A stretch of DNA of 36,804 bases from Nemertoderma westbladi (lineage: Eukaryota > Xenacoelomorpha > Nemertodermatida > Nemertodermatidae). The stretch is taken from the NCBI GenBank assembly GCA_032718475.1, contig JAUCBJ010005660.1, positions 1-36,804 of the forward strand, read 5' to 3'. The notes below the pieces were generated by a model. The model ran no database searches. It saw only the letters and a list, made by a program, of their open reading frames with translations, and was not told where the DNA came from. Below, one piece after another: positions 32,466 to 36,804 of the stretch (positions within the stretch are counted from its first letter, which is position 1; the number at the start of each line of letters is the position of its first letter). The translations under genes were made by a program, and so were the position numbers.

Positions 32466-35400
32466 ATGGCCGGCAGCCTGGACGCCTCCGCGATGAACCG
32501 GAGCATTGTTGGGCACTCCTCCTGCCCACAGTGCCGCCGGGAAATCGCGGTAAACTCCGACGGGCGACTCCGTGTCCACGGACCGCTCGCCAGTAGGTGT
32601 CCAGGCTCGCGTACCCCCACCGGAACTGTACTCCCTTCATCTCTCCGTCCTCCTCCTCCTACATCTACACCTCCACCCACTACTTCCACCCCTATTCCTC
32701 TACCACCGTGCCCCCCGACTTTCGACTGGGCCACCCTTGGGGAGTGGGATGTCTTGGCGCGGCTGCGGAACTGCAAACAACGGCAGCTGCGCCACGTCCC
32801 CAGGGCCGCGCGTTCCAACTTTGCAGACCTCCTCGCTGACATCCTCGGGGAGGTAGCCACGCGGCCCAACGAGCCCCAGGGGTGGCTTAAACTACTGACC
32901 GTCAGCCACCACTGCCTCGCTACGCCCAAACGAGGGGGTCGGCGCCACACTCGGTCACTCGCTGCCACAATCAACGCGCGAGTGGCCGCCTTCCGTGCCG
33001 ACCCCTTCGCGGACTCTAACTCCCCCGCCCCCCCAACTGCCACGAAGAAGCGTGGTGGTGCAGAGCGACTCGCGACGGCCGTAGCCGAAAAGATCGAGGA
33101 CTCTGACGTGAAGGGCGCCATCCGGTTGGCATCCTCAGCAGACTCACTTGCGCCCAACACGCCGGAGACACTGGAGGCGTTGCGGAAGAAACACCCCGCA
33201 CGGCCCGACAACCGCCGTCCAAACCCACCTCCAGTGGACCTCAACACTACGGCCTCGCCTTGTTCCTCTACTATCGCCCGCAGACTTATCCTGTCGTTCC
33301 CGAGCGGCAGTGCCGGAGGACCAGATGGGTTGCGGCCCCAAATACTCAAAGACCTGATCTCCCCCACCAACGGAGAGGCCGCGGCCCGTCTTCTACAACG
33401 ACTCGCGGGATTCCTAAACACCACCACCTCCGGAGAAGTTCCCCTCGCCATCCGCCCCACCTTCTACGGCGCGAATCTCTTCGCGTTCACGAAGACGGAG
33501 GGTGGGGTGCGCCCGATCGCCGTTGGAAACACTCTGCGGCGACTGGTGGGGAAATACTCTGGCTTCCTAGCCCAGGGACCCCGTACCTCCTCCTATGGCA
33601 CTGTCCAGCTCGGGATCGGCACCAAACTCGGCGCTGAAGCGGCGGCCCACGCAGCGAGGGCACTCTCCTCCTCCCCGAACCCACCCGGTAGTGTGTTGCT
33701 GAAGATCGACTTCAGCAACGCATTTAACTCCATCCGGCGGGATTCCATGCTCGAAACTGTGTACCAGTGTTACCCCAGCGTGTACAACTCCACGCTGGCG
33801 GCGTACGGAGCGCCTAGCTTCCTCCTCCATGGGGAGGATACACTCCTCTCTGAGGAAGGAGTTCAGCAAGGCGATGCGGACGGACCCCGGCTTTTCGGCG
33901 ACACGGTGAACCCATTCATCCAGTCGCTGCAGTCGAGGTTTAACATCTGGTACCTAGACGACGGGAATCTCGCTGACCACTACCGGGTGGTGTTAGACGA
34001 CCTCCGATCCGTCATCCTCGAGGGAGGTCGTTGCGGACTCCGGATCAACCCCTCCAAGTCGGAACTCTTCTTCCTTGGGGAGGAATCTCCGGAGTCCCGT
34101 CTATCCATCCAACGCAGGTTCGACGAGGTCTGCGAGGGGATTCAGGTGCGCCCACTAGAAGACCTGAAGATCCTGGGCGCACCCATAGGAGACAATGCCA
34201 TCGTCTCCTGTCTCGACAACAAACTCGCGGACCTCCGGACTCTCGTCTCCCGACTCCCTCTTCTCGACTCCCATCACGCCTTCTTCCTCCTGCGGTGCTC
34301 CTTCACCATTCCGCGACTGACGTACTTCCTCCGAACGGCTCCGTGTTTCGACTTCCCGGGGCTGCTGGAGGAGTACGATTCCATCCAGCGGAGCACCCTG
34401 CAGGAGATATCCAACGTCCACCTGGACGACTCCGCGTGGGCACAATCCTGTTTGCCTGCGCGTTGCGGGGGTCTAGGACTGACCTCGGCTGTGCAGCTCG
34501 CACCTTCCGCCTTTCTGGCTTCCGCGGCTGCCTGCTCTGGACTCTCCTACTCCCTCTTTGAGTCTCCGGTGGACACCCCCTCCCCATCCCACAACCGTGC
34601 CCTCGCTGCGTGGTCAACGACTCTCGACCCTGTCGTGACCCCCGTTCCCCCGCCTCTAGCGCCACCATCCTTTACACCACCGCCACCGCCACCACACGCA
34701 ACGCCACCGCCACCATCCGCGACACCACCGCCTCCACCACCCACGACGCCACAACCCACGACGCCACCGCCACCAGCCCTGACACCACCGCCTCCACCCA
34801 CGACGACGCCACCACCCACTACGCCACCGCTACCACCCGCGACATCACCGCCACAACCCACTACGCCACCGCCACCGCCACCACACGCGACGCCACCGCC
34901 ACCATCCGCGACACCACCCACGACGCCACAACCCACGACGCCACCGCCACCAGCCCTGACACCACCGCCTCCACCCACGACGACGCCACCACCCACTACG
35001 CCACCGCTACCACCCGCGACATCACCGCCACAACCCACTACGCCACCGCCACCGCCACCACACGCGACGCCACCGCCACCATCCGCGACACCACCCACGA
35101 CGCCACAACCCACGACGCCACCGCCACCAGCCCTGACACCACCGCCTCCACCCACGACGACGCCACCACCCACTACGCCACCGCTACCACCCGCGACATC
35201 ACCGCCTCCACCCACGACGCCACAACCCACGACGCCACCGCCACCAGCCCTGACACCACCGCCTCCACCCACGACGACGCCACCACCCACTACGCCACCG
35301 CTACCACCCGCGACATCACCGCCACAACCCACTACGCCACCGCCACCGCCACCACACGCGACGCCACCGCCACCATCCGCGACACCACCCACGACGCCAC

Positions 35401-36413
35401 AACCCACGACGCCACCGCCACCGGCCCTGACACCACCGCCTCCACCCACGACGACGCCACCACCCACTACGCCACCGCTACCACCCGCGACATCACCGCC
35501 ACCACCCACTACACCACCGCTACCACCCACGACACCACCGCCACTGTCCGCAACACCAACCACCCCCGCTGCTTTTCCGTCCGCGGCCACGAAGCAGTGG
35601 GCCTACCTGGCCCCTGTCCACGAGGCCAGGCTAACAGCCCTGCGGGAGTCCCTCCCACCATCCGGGGTGGCGAGGTTGAACTCCCTGGACCACCCCGCCG
35701 CAGGCTGCTGGCTTGACGCCATCCCCGTCAGCTCTCTGGGACTGAAGCTGACGGACTCGCAGTTCCGGATCTCGGTCGGCACTCGCCTTGGGAGCAGGCT
35801 AACCGAGCCCCACAGCTGTGCCCGGTGTGGCAAGGATGTTCTGTCGGATGGCCTTCATGGGCTATCCTGCTCTAGGAGCCTCGGCAGACTTCCGCGCCAC
35901 TCAATGGTTAACGACATTGTTCGCCGGGCGCTCATCAGCTGTGGCGTCCCCGCTACGCTCGAGCCTCTAGGCTTGTGTAGAGGGGATGGGAAGCGAGTAG
36001 ATGGCGTCACCCTGGTCCCGTGGAGCCGCGGACGGTTCCTCACGTGGGACGCGACGGTGGCGGACCCTCTGGCACCCAGCCACCTCGCCCAGACTCTATT
36101 CGCGGGAGGCCGTACTGCGGAGGAAGCGGAATCTATAAAGATCCGCAAATATCAGGAACTCATGGACCGGGGCTACCTCTTCCACCCGGTGGCCTACGAG
36201 ACATTGGGCCGCCCCGGCCCTGAAACATCCGAGTTCCTGAAGGAGATCGGGGCCAGACTCCACTCTGTCACCCAGGAGCCCCGATCTCACCGTTTCCTCC
36301 TGCAGAGGCTGGCAATCGCCATCCTAGTTGGCAATGCGGCCTCCATCATAGGGACTGTGGACCCCTCACTCAACAATAACGAGGGACTCTACGAGACGGT
36401 CCACGGTCCCTAA
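32466..36413 (+). CDS. Reverse transcriptase with restriction-like endonuclease (non-LTR retrotransposon ORF)
   Basis: A 1315-residue protein that would copy its RNA into DNA at a nick it makes itself (target-primed reverse transcription). An N-terminal zinc finger C20-x2-C23-x14-H38-x6-C45 is probably for DNA binding. The polymerase starts near 280 (GSAGGPDGLRPQ) with D415 in IDFSNAFNS, GVQQGD at 465-470 and YLDD at 496-499. Residues about 724-1036 are a Pro/Thr-rich repeat insert. Then come a CCHC finger (C1118, C1121, H1131, C1135) and a restriction-like endonuclease with RHSMVNDI, GKRVDG (D1179) and WDATV (D1195); family members I recall have PD where this has VD. Finger plus endonuclease after the polymerase is the R2/NeSL/CRE-type layout; I cannot fix the clade. 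The ATG has G at -3 and +4. The gene is far richer in GC than its surroundings. It is intact, so possibly active. Confidence 0.88.
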   Translation: MAGSLDASAMNRSIVGHSSCPQCRREIAVNSDGRLRVHGPLASRCPGSRTPTGTVLPSSLRPPPPTSTPPPTTSTPIPLPPCPPTFDWATLGEWDVLARLRNCKQRQLRHVPRAARSNFADLLADILGEVATRPNEPQGWLKLLTVSHHCLATPKRGGRRHTRSLAATINARVAAFRADPFADSNSPAPPTATKKRGGAERLATAVAEKIEDSDVKGAIRLASSADSLAPNTPETLEALRKKHPARPDNRRPNPPPVDLNTTASPCSSTIARRLILSFPSGSAGGPDGLRPQILKDLISPTNGEAAARLLQRLAGFLNTTTSGEVPLAIRPTFYGANLFAFTKTEGGVRPIAVGNTLRRLVGKYSGFLAQGPRTSSYGTVQLGIGTKLGAEAAAHAARALSSSPNPPGSVLLKIDFSNAFNSIRRDSMLETVYQCYPSVYNSTLAAYGAPSFLLHGEDTLLSEEGVQQGDADGPRLFGDTVNPFIQSLQSRFNIWYLDDGNLADHYRVVLDDLRSVILEGGRCGLRINPSKSELFFLGEESPESRLSIQRRFDEVCEGIQVRPLEDLKILGAPIGDNAIVSCLDNKLADLRTLVSRLPLLDSHHAFFLLRCSFTIPRLTYFLRTAPCFDFPGLLEEYDSIQRSTLQEISNVHLDDSAWAQSCLPARCGGLGLTSAVQLAPSAFLASAAACSGLSYSLFESPVDTPSPSHNRALAAWSTTLDPVVTPVPPPLAPPSFTPPPPPPHATPPPPSATPPPPPPTTPQPTTPPPPALTPPPPPTTTPPPTTPPLPPATSPPQPTTPPPPPPHATPPPPSATPPTTPQPTTPPPPALTPPPPPTTTPPPTTPPLPPATSPPQPTTPPPPPPHATPPPPSATPPTTPQPTTPPPPALTPPPPPTTTPPPTTPPLPPATSPPPPTTPQPTTPPPPALTPPPPPTTTPPPTTPPLPPATSPPQPTTPPPPPPHATPPPPSATPPTTPQPTTPPPPALTPPPPPTTTPPPTTPPLPPATSPPPPTTPPLPPTTPPPLSATPTTPAAFPSAATKQWAYLAPVHEARLTALRESLPPSGVARLNSLDHPAAGCWLDAIPVSSLGLKLTDSQFRISVGTRLGSRLTEPHSCARCGKDVLSDGLHGLSCSRSLGRLPRHSMVNDIVRRALISCGVPATLEPLGLCRGDGKRVDGVTLVPWSRGRFLTWDATVADPLAPSHLAQTLFAGGRTAEEAESIKIRKYQELMDRGYLFHPVAYETLGRPGPETSEFLKEIGARLHSVTQEPRSHRFLLQRLAIAILVGNAASIIGTVDPSLNNNEGLYETVHGP
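34635..35570 (+). repeat. Coding VNTR, Pro/Thr-rich, 177-bp units
   Basis: Unit starts marked by GACACCACCGCCTCCACCCA lie at 34781, 34958, 35135, 35252 and 35429. The spacing is 177, 177, 117 and 177 bp, so all steps are whole codons (59 or 39). The frame is kept open throughout. It encodes repeats such as TTPPPTTPPLPPATSPP and separates polymerase from endonuclease in the protein above. The opposite strand has an accidental Gly/Val-rich frame. Confidence 0.95.
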
Positions 36414-36441
36414 CCCCCCCCCCTCCCCCCCCCCCCCCCCC
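36414..36441 (+). repeat. Poly-C tract directly after the stop codon
   Basis: Ten C, one T, then 17 C start at the base after the TAA of the reverse transcriptase gene. It lies where the element's 3' untranslated region would begin, and is G-quadruplex-prone on the other strand. Its length may be unreliable. Confidence 0.95.
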
Positions 36442-36597
36442 GATACTCATTGTGCTTAGTAGTATAGTCACCAACGGTTGATGGTTTCTAACGAGTCGGA
36501 CATACAAAACAATAATAGTATTTATTTTCTATTCCCCTAAAAGTCTGGTTCATATATATATACTTCTATGTACTCTTATTATTAACATAATTAAATT
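36442..36597. other. Short spacer between two retroelements
   Basis: AT-rich, with ATATATATATA near 36552. Possibly the 3' end of the reverse transcriptase element; no tail or target duplication is evident. Confidence 0.4.
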
Positions 36598-36804
36598 GCA
36601 GAAGTGAAGGCTGCTGCAAAGAGCATTAAGACCAAACGTTCCAGTGGAGTAGATGGTGTTCCCCCTGAGGTCTTTAAAATACCTGAGTGTTTAAAGCTCA
36701 TCTATCCCATCATAGTAGACATGTACCGAACAACAAGAGTCCCACAAGAAATGAAAACAAATAAGTTGGTGCCAGTTCCCAAGAAGGGCAACCTAACACT
36801 CTAT
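36598..36804 (+). CDS. LINE reverse transcriptase, third copy (cut by window end)
   Basis: From 36639 to the end I see no difference from 25261-25425. Upstream it continues with true LINE coding sequence (AEVKAAAKSIKTKRSSGVDG) that copy B lacks. An in-frame TAA lies just before GCAGAAGTG, so this copy too seems 5'-truncated here. TTGCAG before the frame also resembles a splice acceptor. The remainder, including all catalytic motifs, lies beyond the window. Confidence 0.8.

Noticed and set aside
34547-35590. A Gly/Val-rich 347-residue minus-strand protein
   Set aside because: It is the reverse shadow of the Pro/Thr repeat of the reverse transcriptase gene.

Overview
This window looks like repeat-dominated nuclear DNA from a metazoan, most likely an aquatic invertebrate. 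The reasons are several animal-type non-LTR retrotransposons, MITEs, a tRNA-derived SINE-like sequence, TATA/CCAAT promoters instead of bacterial signals, an AT-rich background with no operon-like gene packing, and frequent TAGGCCTA words. The species cannot be fixed from sequence alone. No convincing single-copy host gene is visible, and nearly every long open frame lies in a mobile element or a tandem array.

Layout. 1-1177 is the 3' part of a repeated element that encodes a zinc-finger (CCHC) protein; a second, longer copy lies at about 21.7-25.05 kb in the same orientation. At 1177-9757 there is an 8.6-kb satellite of a 19-bp unit, about 450 copies. At 9899-11583 there is a terminal-inverted-repeat element flanked by TTAT on both sides, with many subterminal copies of its own end motif. 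At 11.8-12.4 kb and 12.85-13.7 kb there are 39-bp and 63-bp minisatellites, then a minus-strand tRNA-like SINE head. At 13.94-15.70 kb there is a broken LINE copy joined tail-first to an inverted piece of the same LINE. At 16.25-16.35 kb there is an orphan minus-strand promoter (TATA, octamer, CCAAT boxes). A piggyBac-type MITE lies at 17744-18660.

From 18.8 to 31.3 kb two diverged inverted arms (about 18815-20755 and 29870-31345) enclose 9 kb holding the CCHC element, a 5'-truncated but open LINE reverse transcriptase (25232-26752), a 21-bp minisatellite (27263-28455) and scraps of an older LINE. The left arm carries a 397-bp MITE with TAA target duplications, and the right arm preserves the matching empty site.

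32466-36413 is the most substantial gene: a GC-rich 1315-residue protein with an N-terminal zinc finger, a reverse transcriptase (YLDD), an unusual 310-residue Pro/Thr-rich tandem-repeat insert, and a C-terminal zinc finger plus restriction-like endonuclease. That is the architecture of a site-specific class of non-LTR retrotransposon. A perfect 9-bp hairpin lies just upstream of its start codon. The window ends inside a third copy of the LINE (from 36598).

Functionally this is a nested transposon landscape. The reverse transcriptases at 25.2 and 32.5 kb are of two unrelated types, and the MITEs depend on transposases encoded elsewhere. The tandem arrays account for most of the apparent open reading frames.
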